DNA of 64,000 nucleotides from Nitrospiraceae bacterium (GCA_919902505.1 CAKKRE010000006.1:1-64000), one strand, 5' to 3'; counted from the first letter of the stretch, positions 29,766-37,526 are shown. Notes: generated by a model from the letters alone, not told the origin. A program made the numbers and translations.

Positions 29766-30680
29766 CTACCGCACCTTGACCACATAGTAGTCAAACGGCG
29801 CCGCCACCTCTTTGAACCAATGCGGCACTCCGTTCGGGATAATCATCACGTCGCCCGGCGCCAGCCTCCTCGTCTCGCCGCCGTCCACGGAAGGCGCGCG
29901 GAATTCATGCGGCGCGATCATCTTCATGCCGACCGGTGTGCCGCCGGTGATCACCTGCGCCGAGCCCTTCAAGACATAGACAATGTCCGTGTCGAACTCA
30001 TGGATCTCGACGACACCGGCCTTATCGCGATGGCTGGCATGCACCATGTAGTTCCGGGCCGCATGCATCATGTTCTCGTCTTCACCGACCAATACCGCAC
30101 CGTTCTCAAAGGCCGCGGACACCCTCGGGCTCTCGATGTAGGTGACCGGCAGCGGGGCATGTCCGTTGCCCATGTCCGTCATCTCCATCGAGCCCAGCGA
30201 CCCGGCACCGACGATCGCGAGTTTCTCATCCTGCTGGGCGCTGGCCGCGCCGCTGACGCCGATTGCTCCCACCACCTTGCCTTCCCATTCCAACGGAATA
30301 CCGCCTTGCAAGGGGGTGAAGTTTGGGAGATCGCCCCCGAGCGTCACCATCGAGGTCCGGCCGTTTTTGATCGCGTCCTCGAATACCTTCGTCGATTTCT
30401 TGAACAGCGCTGCGGTGCGGGCCTTGCCGATCGCGATATTCGCGCTGGCGGCAAACGTGTGGTCCAGCCGCTCAAGCGCCAACAGATTCCCTCCTTCATC
30501 GACCACTGCAATGGACCCGCCCGGTGCGTTCACCTTTCTCGCCTCGGCAATCGTCGCGACAATCACTTGCCTGGCTCCCGCGAGCGTGAGCCCGCGTTTG
30601 TCCGAGACCGATTCGGCATAGCTGACGGAGGCCAGCATCGCAATGGCCGCTCCCATCAAGGTTACTGTAAGGCATCTCAT
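29766..30680 (-). CDS. Secreted HbpS/GlcG-like protein fused to a cupin domain
   Basis: 304 residues with a signal peptide (TLMGAAIAMLASVSYAES). Residues about 28-165 form a HbpS/GlcG domain (LTLAGARQVIVATIAEARKVNAPGGSIAVVDEGGNLLALERLD ... PLQGGIPLEWEGKVVGAIGVSG). Residues about 210-300 form a cupin (HEFDTDIVYVLKGSAQVITGG ... RLAPGDVMIIPNGVPHWF) with His residues fit for metal binding. The HbpS domain binds haem or cobalamin in some homologues; the combined function is unknown. The ribosome site is AGGAGAACG. The next HbpS gene lies 101 nt upstream. Confidence 0.8.
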   Translation of the reverse strand: MRCLTVTLMGAAIAMLASVSYAESVSDKRGLTLAGARQVIVATIAEARKVNAPGGSIAVVDEGGNLLALERLDHTFAASANIAIGKARTAALFKKSTKVFEDAIKNGRTSMVTLGGDLPNFTPLQGGIPLEWEGKVVGAIGVSGAASAQQDEKLAIVGAGSLGSMEMTDMGNGHAPLPVTYIESPRVSAAFENGAVLVGEDENMMHAARNYMVHASHRDKAGVVEIHEFDTDIVYVLKGSAQVITGGTPVGMKMIAPHEFRAPSVDGGETRRLAPGDVMIIPNGVPHWFKEVAAPFDYYVVKVR

Positions 30681-30705
30681 GATCGTTCTCCTCTTCTGCT
30701 CGTGG

Positions 30706-30776
30706 AGCTGTCAGCTTTCAGCAATCAGCCTTCAGCTCAGAGCGCATCCCTCAGAAGCTGAGAGCTGAGAGCTAAC
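30706..30776. repeat. AGCTGA-type short repeats
   Basis: Clustered variants of CAGCTTTCAGC / GCTGAGAGCTGA lie between the two HbpS genes, partly in inverted orientation. The same GCTGATGGCTGA-like motif recurs at 11279-11310, 24145-24222, 31293-31372 and 31988-32036. Confidence 0.45.
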
Positions 30777-30781
30777 GACGG

Positions 30782-31264
30782 CTATGGCTTGGTAAACGAC
30801 GCGGCGACCGCCGCACCGGCCAGGGCGATGCCTTCATCCTGGCCCGGCGTCTCTCCACTCACCCCGATGGCGCCAATCACCTTTCCTTCGACGACGATCG
30901 GCACGCCGCCCTGTAACGGCACCGCACCATGAAGCGCCAGGGCGGCCACGCGCCCGTTCCTGACCTGATCCTCGAACACTTTGCTTGGTCGCCGGAAGAT
31001 CGCAGCGGTTCTCGCCTTGTCGATGCCGACGTTCACGCTGGCCACTTGTGTGTCATCGAGACGCTGGAGCAGGAGGAGGTTCCCGCCTTCATCCACCACG
31101 GCAATCACGACCCTGGCACCCTCCGCCTTTGCCTTGGCTTCCGCAACTGCCACAATCTGCTTGGCACCCTCCAGCGTCAACGCCTTCTTCTCCACCAGCT
31201 GGGCCTGTGTGGTGCCAACCATCGCACTTAGGATGGCTATCGTGACGACCATCGAGCGAATCAT
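30782..31264 (-). CDS. Secreted HbpS/GlcG-like haem-binding family protein
   Basis: 160 residues: a signal peptide (MVVTIAILSAMVGTTQAQ) and one HbpS/GlcG domain (LTLEGAKQIVAVAEAKAKAEGARVVIAVVDEGGNLLLLQRLDDT ... PLQGGVPIVVEGKVIGAIGVSGETPGQDEGIALAGAAV). It is about half as long as, and clearly homologous to, the first domain of its neighbour at 29766-30680, suggesting duplication. The ribosome site GGAGGAGGAC is strong. Function unassigned; haem or cofactor binding in the periplasm is the family precedent. Confidence 0.8.
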   Translation of the reverse strand: MIRSMVVTIAILSAMVGTTQAQLVEKKALTLEGAKQIVAVAEAKAKAEGARVVIAVVDEGGNLLLLQRLDDTQVASVNVGIDKARTAAIFRRPSKVFEDQVRNGRVAALALHGAVPLQGGVPIVVEGKVIGAIGVSGETPGQDEGIALAGAAVAASFTKP

Positions 31265-31292
31265 GTTGTCGTCCTCCTCCGGGTGAGCAGAA

Positions 31293-31372
31293 AGCGCTCA
31301 GCCATCAGCGGTCAGCCTCACTCTTCCAAAGAAGCTGAGCGCTGATCGCCGACAGCTGATGGCTATCCGCTA
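31293..31372. repeat. AGCTGA-type short repeats
   Basis: GCGCTCAGCCATCAGCGGTC and its partly inverted partner GCTGAGCGCTGATCGCCGAC..GCTGATGGCTATC lie between the HbpS gene and the next minus-strand gene. The right edge touches that gene's stop region. Possibly a transcript-end hairpin. Confidence 0.4.
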
Positions 31373-31864
31373 ATGGCCCATCGCCATGCCGTCATGCTTC
31401 ATGCCGGTATCCGCGCGCATCCCGCTCATCTGCGATTCGCCCGAGGCCGTCACGATCGGTTTGGCAAAGGAGGCTTCGCCAAGCAAGGCTTCAGCCCATG
31501 CGCAGTAGATCTGCACCTTGGCCACATCGTGGATATAGGACGGAATCGGGATCGTACGGTTTTCCTTTTCTCCACCAAGCACGCCGCCCTTGATCTTCAG
31601 CCGGTTCAAGAGATAGACGTTGCCCTTCGAGTCGACCACCTGCCAGTGCGGCGCCGGCGTATCCGGAATCTTGAACCCATCGGACCAGGTCAAGGTGTCG
31701 TTGTTCCCCGATCGGCCATGGGTCGCCATGCCGCTGTTGGCCTTGACGCCTTCGAACTTCGACGTGCTGTGGGCATCGGCGGCCAATCCGTTGGACGCCA
31801 CGAACAACCCTGCCGCCGCCATCATGGACAGGAACCCCATCGTGAATACGTTCTTCACACGCAT
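31370..31864 (-). CDS. Small secreted protein with a Met/His-rich tail
   Basis: 164 residues with a signal peptide (GFLSMMAAAGLFVASNGLAADAH). The body includes LTWSDGFKIPDTPAPHWQVVDSKGNVYLLNRLKIKGG and VAKVQIYCAWAEALLGEASF, a compact domain I cannot name. The end, MSGMRADTGMKHDGMAMGH, is rich in Met and His and could bind copper or another soft metal (inference). The ribosome site is GGAGGCG. An exact ECF-type promoter lies at 31948-31973. The same secreted style is seen at 857-1255. Confidence 0.65.
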   Translation of the reverse strand: MRVKNVFTMGFLSMMAAAGLFVASNGLAADAHSTSKFEGVKANSGMATHGRSGNNDTLTWSDGFKIPDTPAPHWQVVDSKGNVYLLNRLKIKGGVLGGEKENRTIPIPSYIHDVAKVQIYCAWAEALLGEASFAKPIVTASGESQMSGMRADTGMKHDGMAMGH

Positions 31865-31947
31865 AACGCCTCCTTCTTATGTGGATTGTGTGAGTGACCT
31901 GCGGGGCCGGGCTCTTCAGCCCTCTGATCTCCCGCATCTGCACGTCT

Positions 31948-31973
31948 GTCGGACGACGGGGTGAGTCCTTACA
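31948..31973 (-). promoter_or_regulatory. ECF-type promoter TGTAAG-N16-CGAC (secreted protein)
   Basis: TGTAAG at 31973-31968 and CGAC at 31951-31948 on the minus strand, 16 nt apart, 83 nt before the ATG at 31864. Confidence 0.65.
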
Positions 31974-32088
31974 GAAACCCGAAGCGCATATGGCTGATGG
32001 ATGACCGGCAGGATAGAAGAGCTGATAGCTTATGGCACGAGCAAAGAGGTGAGACCAAGTTCTCAGGGATTGAGTTGCTCTACGCTCC

Positions 32089-32404
32089 AGCAGGCTGCGG
32101 AACAACTCGATTCTAGCCATGCGCTGCGAGAAGCGCCTGTATGGTGTCAACATTGAAATAGTACGCAGAATGCGCAAAAAGGCCGTCCAGCAAGGCCGCA
32201 GCGAGGTCCGCGACGCGACAAATAAGGAGCGCCACGTCTGTGGACGCCGGCGAGGCGGTGAGCCGGTAGTGTCTTGGAAGCGAATCGTACGCATTCTTAC
32301 CCGCCACCCCGAGCCTGCCAAGACGGGCTCTTGTCCCGTGGCCGTACGGTGAGCCTCAGCGCGATGCGAGAACGCCGCTGGCGGACTTTTTCCGCATCCT
32401 GCTA
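32089..32404. mobile_element. MITE-like composite palindromic element
   Basis: The ends AGCAGGCTGCGGAACAACTC (32089) and GGACTTTTTCCGCATCCTGCT (ending 32403) form imperfect terminal inverted repeats. The interior holds another inward-reading copy of a repeat start (GCGCAAAAAGGCCGTCCAGC at 32171) whose partner is the right end, so it looks like one palindromic element next to or inside another. No transposase is encoded; a 64-codon minus-strand frame inside is not convincing. A related single end lies at 33510-33534. Confidence 0.6.
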
Positions 32405-32437
32405 AGCCATACGCTCTTTGATCGAAAGACGCGTCAG

Positions 32438-33229
32438 TTAGGCCCTATAGCCGCAGCGGAAGATGCACCGTGTGTTGTTGTGATGATGCAACTTTGCGCA
32501 GAGAACCCGATGCGCGCCGTGACTACGCACATAGACTTCCGCGGCGAGGAGCATGCCGATGAGAGGGGCAGTAAGGTAGATCCAAAAGGCGGTCCAGAGA
32601 TGAGCCGGCAAGGCCGAAGCGAAGGAGCGCGCGGGGTTCATGCTCATGCCGGAGAGGGGCGCTTCAATCGTGATGTAGGTGGCGACGAGCAAGCCGGCAA
32701 CGCAACCGGTCCAGACATTGAGCGACTTCGTATTCGATACCATCAACACGACGAACATGAGTCCAAACGAGATGAGCACTTCCGCCACAAACGCCGCGCC
32801 GGACCCGGCCGGGCCCGGTGTGGTGACGACATAGTTGACGGCAGGATGCTCAACGGCCATTCCAATCGCCCTGGACACCAGCCAGAGTCCGAGCGCGCCG
32901 CCGAAGAACTGGGCCATCACGTAACCGCACGCGTCAATTCCTCGGATCTTTCCAAGCCGATAAAACGTGAGCGTGACAGCAGGATTCAAGTGCGCGCCGG
33001 ATCGCTTGCCCCAGGGAGAGTAGATCAACCCGATCGCAGTCGCTCCCATGGCCAGCCCGATCATCAGGCGCCGGGTCGTCTGCTCAGCGAACAGGTCGTG
33101 CAGCGGCGAGTGCGGATATTCGAACAGCGTCGTGACAACCGCCGCCGAGATCATGAACAGACCAAGCCCGGCCGCTTCCATGAGATACTCAGGCCAATGC
33201 TCGCGCACTGCGTTCGGGACCGACTGCAT
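32438..33229 (-). CDS. Aquaporin / MIP-family channel
   Basis: 263 residues, six membrane helices and both NPA boxes: GAHLNPAVTLTFY and SGMSMNPARSFASAL. It should conduct water or small neutral solutes across the inner membrane; whether glycerol passes cannot be judged from the sequence alone. The cytoplasmic C-terminus ends with a His/Cys-rich tail (KLHHHNNTRCIFRCG), unusual for the family and possibly metal binding. The ATG at 33229 lies 4 nt after the stop of a small zinc-ribbon gene, implying translational coupling. Confidence 0.9.
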   Translation of the reverse strand: MQSVPNAVREHWPEYLMEAAGLGLFMISAAVVTTLFEYPHSPLHDLFAEQTTRRLMIGLAMGATAIGLIYSPWGKRSGAHLNPAVTLTFYRLGKIRGIDACGYVMAQFFGGALGLWLVSRAIGMAVEHPAVNYVVTTPGPAGSGAAFVAEVLISFGLMFVVLMVSNTKSLNVWTGCVAGLLVATYITIEAPLSGMSMNPARSFASALPAHLWTAFWIYLTAPLIGMLLAAEVYVRSHGAHRVLCAKLHHHNNTRCIFRCGYRA

Positions 33230-33233
33230 GGAC

Positions 33234-33476
33234 CTATGTTCCTCTCGTCGCTGCCGGACGCGCCACAACCGGCACCCTGCGCCGCTGCGGACGCGTGTCA
33301 GCATATCGAATCCCTGCCTGGCTCGGCCCCCGATACCCGGTGCTCGACCACATCTCCTCCGCCGTTTCATGACAGGACCGACAGCACCATCTGGTAATCG
33401 TCATGGCGCCCTTCTCCTCCTCAAACACTTGGCTGCTCGTGCTTAGCATCGCGCGCTGGCAGGTTGGACAGACCAT
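33234..33476 (-). CDS. Small zinc-ribbon protein upstream of aquaporin
   Basis: 80 residues. VCPTCQRAML near the start and WCCRSCHETAEEMW near residue 30 form a CxxC...CxxC zinc ribbon; the rest is basic and probably disordered (TRPQRRRVPVVARPAATRGT). The ATG at 33476 has a strong GGGGAG ribosome site. It ends 4 nt before the aquaporin start. The family is unknown; it looks like other tiny zinc-ribbon proteins scattered in such genomes. Confidence 0.6.
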   Translation of the reverse strand: MVCPTCQRAMLSTSSQVFEEEKGAMTITRWCCRSCHETAEEMWSSTGYRGPSQAGIRYADTRPQRRRVPVVARPAATRGT

Positions 33477-33509
33477 GACGTTCTCCCCGGCGGTCGGCAT
33501 CCCGACACC

Positions 33510-33534
33510 TAGCAAGCTGCGGAAAAACTCGATT
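33510..33534. repeat. Isolated end of the MITE-like family
   Basis: TAGCAAGCTGCGGAAAAACT followed by CGATT matches the left terminus of the element at 32089 with few changes. The partner end is not found nearby, so it is a remnant. It separates two small zinc-ribbon genes. Confidence 0.5.
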
Positions 33535-33570
33535 ATGGCGTAAGGCGGCGTGCTTTGCGCACGTGCCCTG

Positions 33571-33666
33571 TCACGTCAGAATCGCCCGCAGGATGCGCTC
33601 CTGTTCATCGATCTGGTCATAGAAGTGATCCCGCACCAATGTCCCTTCACAACGAATGCACGGCAT
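33571..33666 (-). CDS. 31-residue CxxC protein, probably truncated zinc ribbon
   Basis: MPCIRCEGTLVRDHFYDQID continues for 11 residues to a stop. The opening MPCIRC-x-G-x-L-V-x-D-H resembles the first half of small zinc-ribbon proteins whose second CxxC follows at about residue 35-40; here the frame ends before it. A repeat remnant lies 36 nt downstream, and insertion or deletion may have removed the second half. The ATG at 33666 has AAGGAG 8 nt upstream. Function unknown. Confidence 0.45.
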   Translation of the reverse strand: MPCIRCEGTLVRDHFYDQIDEQERILRAILT

Positions 33667-33877
33667 CGCGCGCTCCTTCTCACCGGCAAAACAATGGGAT
33701 GAAGTTCCCTCGATGCCATCGCGGCTTCCAGATGCAGCCGCCACCGGAGACACTCCACTTGCTGAGTAAGCCACCAGCAAGCCGCGCGGAAACGCATCAC
33801 GCGCACAGCCTGGCCTGTGTGTTGGATCCTCCAGTAGAACCACGTTCTCATCGGTCCCCTCACGTGCTTGACGGTAG

Positions 33878-33903
33878 GTCGCACGACATAACCGCTTCTT
33901 ACA
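33878..33903 (-). promoter_or_regulatory. ECF-type promoter TGTAAG-N16-CGAC (upstream of zinc-ribbon/aquaporin genes)
   Basis: TGTAAG at 33903-33898 and CGAC at 33881-33878 on the minus strand, 16 nt apart. The nearest supported gene on this strand is the 31-residue zinc-ribbon fragment at 33666, followed by the second zinc ribbon and the aquaporin. Confidence 0.5.
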
Positions 33904-33912
33904 GGAGTAGGT

Positions 33913-34401
33913 TCAGTGAGGCGCTACCCGATCAGGGATGAATGCGACGGTAGCGGGAAAAGAATCTGAGAGGCGCACGAGCGCTTCTTTGGCCCGACCG
34001 GCGTAGTAGGTCCAAGCAGAACTGGAGTATCGAGTGAGCACCCTCTCGTACAGCGCTCGTGCCTCCGTCAGTCGCGCGGCTTCCAGCATCACCTCAGCAG
34101 CTCTGAGCGTGCAGGCCACGCCCAGTGCTTGGGGATCGATCGCGATGCGGATAGGTTGCCTCTTGACATGATCTCCCCATCCCTTCATCCACGAAGGTGG
34201 TTCGGCGACTGAGAGGTTCACAGCTTCGAAGTGGTCGATCATCCGAAGCAACTCCAGGGGATCAGTCGTTGTACGACAGTGCTGATAACGTTCCCACAAT
34301 GACATGACGGGCGGAGGTTCGTTTTCTCCTGGGCGTTCAAACAATGATACCCCGTGGCAACCACTGAGCAGAACCATGAGGAGACCGACTATCCAGCGCA
34401 T
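33913..34401 (-). CDS. Small lipoprotein with TPR-like helices
   Basis: 162 residues; the lipobox is LLSGC in MRWIVGLLMVLLSGCHG. The C-terminal half (TLRAAEVMLEAARLTEARALYERVLTRYSSSAWTYYAGRAKEALVRL) reads like one or two TPR repeats. Function unknown. No Shine-Dalgarno is visible. An exact ECF-type promoter ends 8 nt before the ATG, so the transcript is probably leaderless. It is the last core gene before the tRNA-Lys islands. Confidence 0.65.
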   Translation of the reverse strand: MRWIVGLLMVLLSGCHGVSLFERPGENEPPPVMSLWERYQHCRTTTDPLELLRMIDHFEAVNLSVAEPPSWMKGWGDHVKRQPIRIAIDPQALGVACTLRAAEVMLEAARLTEARALYERVLTRYSSSAWTYYAGRAKEALVRLSDSFPATVAFIPDRVAPH

Positions 34402-34409
34402 GAACGTCA

Positions 34410-34435
34410 GTCGGCACGATAAGGATGCTCTTACA
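34410..34435 (-). promoter_or_regulatory. ECF-type promoter TGTAAG-N16-CGAC (lipoprotein)
   Basis: TGTAAG at 34435-34430 and CGAC at 34413-34410 on the minus strand, 16 nt apart, with only 8 nt between the -10 element and the ATG at 34401. Confidence 0.65.
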
Positions 34436-34473
34436 GGATCAGCGCAAGAGCGATGAGAAATAGAGAGCGGGGC

Positions 34474-34512
34474 AGTCGGCTGGGATTCGAACCCAGGACC
34501 CTCGCCTTAAAA
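34474..34512 (-). repeat. Displaced 3' half of tRNA-Lys (attachment-site copy A)
   Basis: 39 of 39 bases match the 3' part of the intact tRNA-Lys at 48557-48632, from the anticodon loop (TTTTAAG) to the acceptor stem; then similarity to the tRNA stops. The next 106 bases (34513-34618) resemble the sequence after copy B (42653-42757), for example GATTTCGCAAAATC and CATTTCAAGCACTT. It marks the far end of an island inserted at the tRNA 3' end. Confidence 0.85.
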
Positions 34513-34670
34513 TGGCAATTCTAGCGTTAAAAAACATCAATCTCTTCAATAGCTTACATAGATTTCGCAAAATCCATGGAGTCAAATTCGGCAACGGCAT
34601 TTCAAGCACTTACACGTTTCGACATCTGCGTAAAACTGGACCAACGAGATAGTGGCGGACCAGCAGATAG

Positions 34671-35009
34671 TCAGGCAGATTTCAGCGTCTTGTTTTGTGT
34701 GACCGGGACAAAGCGAATTTCCACACGCTGTTTCAAGGCAGAAGCAATTCGATTCAGCATCGCGAGAGAATGGCCTTCATACTCCGCGTCTTCCAACCGG
34801 CAGATGGCTGAGGCTGTTGTTCCCACCAGGCGGGCCAATTGCCGTTGCGTGAGGCCCGCACGAAGGCGGAGCGCGGTGAGCTTCCGTGCTACGCTGTCGT
34901 TGGCCCGAGCCTCCTCCAGCCCTCGTACGCGTTCAGGCCTCCCCTCGTAATACCGGCGGTAGAGAATCTGGACGGCATCCGAGGTGGCCGTGCGTCTATG
35001 TTTTGCCAT
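34671..35009 (-). CDS. HTH-XRE antitoxin (module 1)
   Basis: 112 residues with an XRE helix-turn-helix (KLTALRLRAGLTQRQLARLVGTTASAICRLEDAEYEGHSLAMLNRIASALKQRVEIRFV), the usual form of HigA/RelB-like antitoxins paired with Gp49-type toxins. The ATG at 35009 has GGAGG 7 nt upstream, inside the end of the toxin frame (toxin stop at 35012). Intact, whereas its partner is frameshifted. It probably represses its own promoter. Confidence 0.8.
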   Translation of the reverse strand: MAKHRRTATSDAVQILYRRYYEGRPERVRGLEEARANDSVARKLTALRLRAGLTQRQLARLVGTTASAICRLEDAEYEGHSLAMLNRIASALKQRVEIRFVPVTQNKTLKSA

Positions 35010-35011
35010 GT

Positions 35012-35411
35012 TCATTCCTCCCGATAGGTATGTGTCTGCGGATCTTCCTCGAAGAGGTGTTTTCGCTCCAATGCCCATTCAATGTCCTTGGGTGAGACCT
35101 CCCGCTCTTTGATGATTCCGTGGGCCAGCACGGTCGCCGTTCGTCCATGAAAGAAATACAAGATCCGGTAGTTCATCCCCTCCCGCCCTATACGCAATTC
35201 GTAGATGCCATCCCGCAAGAGATCGGCTTCGGGTCGCCGCAGCTCATGACCGAGTTCGCGCAAGCGCTCTATCTTCCTTCACCACGCACTTGTCTTGTAT
35301 CTTTGCCGGCAATGTGTCGAGCCATGCCAACACCGGGACGTTGCCTTTTCGGTCTCTATAGAATACGACCCGTGTCCTCGGCAATATTGGCGTCCTCCTT
35401 TGCCTGCGCAT
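35012..35411 (-). pseudogene. RelE/HigB (Gp49-like) toxin, frameshifted (module 1)
   Basis: The first part encodes RVVFYRDRKGNVPVLAWLDTLPAKIQDKCVVK; the next frame continues IERLRELGHELRRPEADLLRDGIYELR ... NYRILYFFHGRTATVLAHGIIKE to a stop at 35012. Together they make a normal Gp49-like mRNA interferase. A +1 change in the run at 35273-35280 (AAGGAAG where AAGAAG is expected) breaks the frame and leads to a TGA after 17 wrong codons. A TTG start with AGGAGG upstream is also possible. Probably inactive. Confidence 0.75.
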
Positions 35412-35449
35412 GTTCTCATATTTGCGACTATGCTTCAAGTAATGGAGGG

Positions 35450-35970
35450 TCGCGACAGAGACGGTCGTCCGCTTGGGGCAGACCCAACCGCTGATGACGG
35501 CGGTGCTGGCCCAGACCGGGCAGGTGCTGCGGGTGGCCAGCCTGGATGCCGGCTATTTCAGCGAAGCGAATGGCGAGGCGATTGCGATCCTGGGCTGTGA
35601 ACTGCTGATGCCGCCAGATCGGTAGACGCATGGGCGAGCGACACTCGCCGCCCCGCGCGGCCGGCCGCCAGCTGGGTTGTCGGTGGCAGACCGGATGCGG
35701 CGGACGCGGCGGACCAATTGAGGCCGCGCCCGGTACGCCAAGCGGAAGACCATCGTGGAGCCGGTCTTTGGGCAAATCAAGCAGGGACGCGGCTTTCGCC
35801 AATGCTTGTCGCGGGGGATGCGGAAGGTCCAAGGGGAATGGGCGCTGATCTGTACCACCCACAATGTGCTGAAGCTCTGGACCGCCCTGCGCCATCGTTG
35901 CCGACATCCCGGTGAGCGGCTGCGGGTGCTGGGCGGCAGCCGGAAGGCGGAGCGGAAATCCCAGCTGTAG
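35450..35970 (+). pseudogene. IS1182-like transposase remnant
   Basis: The plus strand reads MTAVLAQTGQVLRVASLDAGYFSEANGEAIAILGCELLMPPDR, then after disrupted frames YAKRKTIVEPVFGQIKQGRGFRQCLSRG and KVQGEWALICTTHNVLKLW. These are the last catalytic blocks of an IS1182/DDE transposase, with the terminal Glu in IVEPVFGQ. The N-terminal half is absent and stops and frameshifts separate the pieces. No terminal inverted repeats could be assigned. Confidence 0.7.
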
Positions 35971-36344
35971 CGGGAGGCCGATCGGCTTGGAGGGGGGCCA
36001 CCACTGAATCCGTTGGCAAGATCATGGTGCTCTCAGATCACTGCCGGACAGGCGTCAAACATTCGGGGCCGGCAGTGAGTCGACGCCTATAGGTGCCTCT
36101 CTCGTCGCAATCGGGGTGGACACAAGATCGGTCGCTCCCTTACATTATCCGGACGGACGCCCGGTGAGCGCGAAGGGAGCTGATAGGGCGGTTATGCACC
36201 CACCGCATGGCGAGCCCCGGTTTCAACACTATGCTCGAAGTGCCTGCATGATGGCAGGCGATGCATCTGCGGTTCAACGGCTGATACGGGAGATACTCCA
36301 GTGTCGGCTCAAGGTTTCCCGGAACCGTTTGTGCGGAGACGGCG
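35971..36344. other. No gene recognised
   Basis: Between the transposase remnant and the J-domain gene I see no convincing coding frame, RNA gene or repeat. The sequence probably includes leftover insertion-sequence DNA and the promoter of the downstream gene. Confidence 0.3.
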
Positions 36345-37526
36345 ATGACGGATCACCAGACTTCGTTGTTCGGCAACGAGTGCGCCGGGCAGAGGATTTC
36401 CGGCGAACTCGGTCTGCGCGCCCAGCCGAACCGGCCATTAACCAAGGTGCAGTGCACGTTCAACCGGCTCGTGGGCAGGATTGAAACGCTACGGGCCGCG
36501 CTGGCTCGCGAAACTCGGAGGCTGGACGAGGCGCTCGCCTACTGGGCCCAGCACCTGCATCCAAGGCAGGTGAGACTCACCGCCTTGCGCAAGGACATCC
36601 TTCGCGCACTTGCCCCATTTATCGAAAACCCGCGTCCGCTCCGTAAAAACGAGCAGAAGGCGCTCCAGGCGATGGTCGCGGACCAGTTGGACGCCATTGG
36701 GGAAACAGAGGGTTCACTGGTCGATGCCGACCTTCGGACACTCTTCGAACGGGTGCATCGGGTCAGTTTCGACCATGCGGAACGAGCCGGATTCGAGGAG
36801 GCGCGTTCGATCATGGAGGAGGCCTTCGGCGAATTCGGGATCGAGATTGATTTTTCCGACCTGCGGCCGCGCGCGACCGGGGAGGGGCTCGCCGCCAAGG
36901 CGGCCGAGATGGCAGAGCGGGTCCGAAAGAAGGTTGAGGAAGAGGCCGGTGCGAGCACCCGGTCAGACCGGTCCAAATCGAAGCGTCAATCGGCGAAAGA
37001 GGCGCGGTTGCAGCAGGCGGAAGAGATTCGAAAGAAGAGCCTCGCGACCATCTATCGCCAACTCGCGAAGGTCCTGCATCCTGACCTCGAGCCTGATCCT
37101 GAGCGGAAGCAGCGCAAGAGCGCCCTGATGCAGGATCTGACCACCGCGTACCGCAACAATGATCTGCACTGCCTCCTGCGCCTTGAACTGGCGTGGATCG
37201 AGCGGGAAGAAGGCGATCTTGAACGGCTAACGGACGAAAAACTGGCCGTCTATAACCAGGTGCTCAAGGAGCAGACGGACGAACTCCAGTGGGAGCTGGA
37301 TGAGTTGCCGTACCACCCCCGTTATCAGCCGATCATAACCGAGGGCGGGCCGTTCGGGATCTTCCGAGTCCTCGATCGAACGGACGGTTCGGCGGAGGCG
37401 TGGCGGCTGGACCAAATGATTGCAAAGATGGAGGCAATGTTGAGGCGGATGCGCACAGACGAGGCGCTCGCGGAGGTACGCAGCGCCATCCAGGTGTTCC
37501 GGGCCACGAATCAAGGCCGGCTATAA
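36345..37526 (+). CDS. J-domain-like protein of the island
   Basis: 393 residues, mostly helical and highly charged. Residues about 245-300 (KSLATIYRQLAKVLHPDLEPDPERKQRKSALMQDLTTAYRNNDLHCLLRLE) form a divergent J domain with the HPD motif that stimulates DnaK/Hsp70. The N-terminal part is coiled-coil-rich (LVGRIETLRAALARETRRLDEAL) and a Lys/Arg/Glu stretch precedes the J domain (VRKKVEEEAGASTRSDRSKSKRQSAKEARLQQAEEIRKK). The ATG has GGAG 6 nt upstream. It stands alone between a transposase remnant and the AbiE-like pair; its client is unknown, and a role in mobile-element biology or defence is only a guess. Confidence 0.65.
   Translation: MTDHQTSLFGNECAGQRISGELGLRAQPNRPLTKVQCTFNRLVGRIETLRAALARETRRLDEALAYWAQHLHPRQVRLTALRKDILRALAPFIENPRPLRKNEQKALQAMVADQLDAIGETEGSLVDADLRTLFERVHRVSFDHAERAGFEEARSIMEEAFGEFGIEIDFSDLRPRATGEGLAAKAAEMAERVRKKVEEEAGASTRSDRSKSKRQSAKEARLQQAEEIRKKSLATIYRQLAKVLHPDLEPDPERKQRKSALMQDLTTAYRNNDLHCLLRLELAWIEREEGDLERLTDEKLAVYNQVLKEQTDELQWELDELPYHPRYQPIITEGGPFGIFRVLDRTDGSAEAWRLDQMIAKMEAMLRRMRTDEALAEVRSAIQVFRATNQGRL

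Noticed and set aside
32081-32416. TACGCTC flanking the palindromic element as a target-site duplication
   Set aside because: The two copies are at different distances from the element ends (0 and about 5 nt), so a chance match is as likely.
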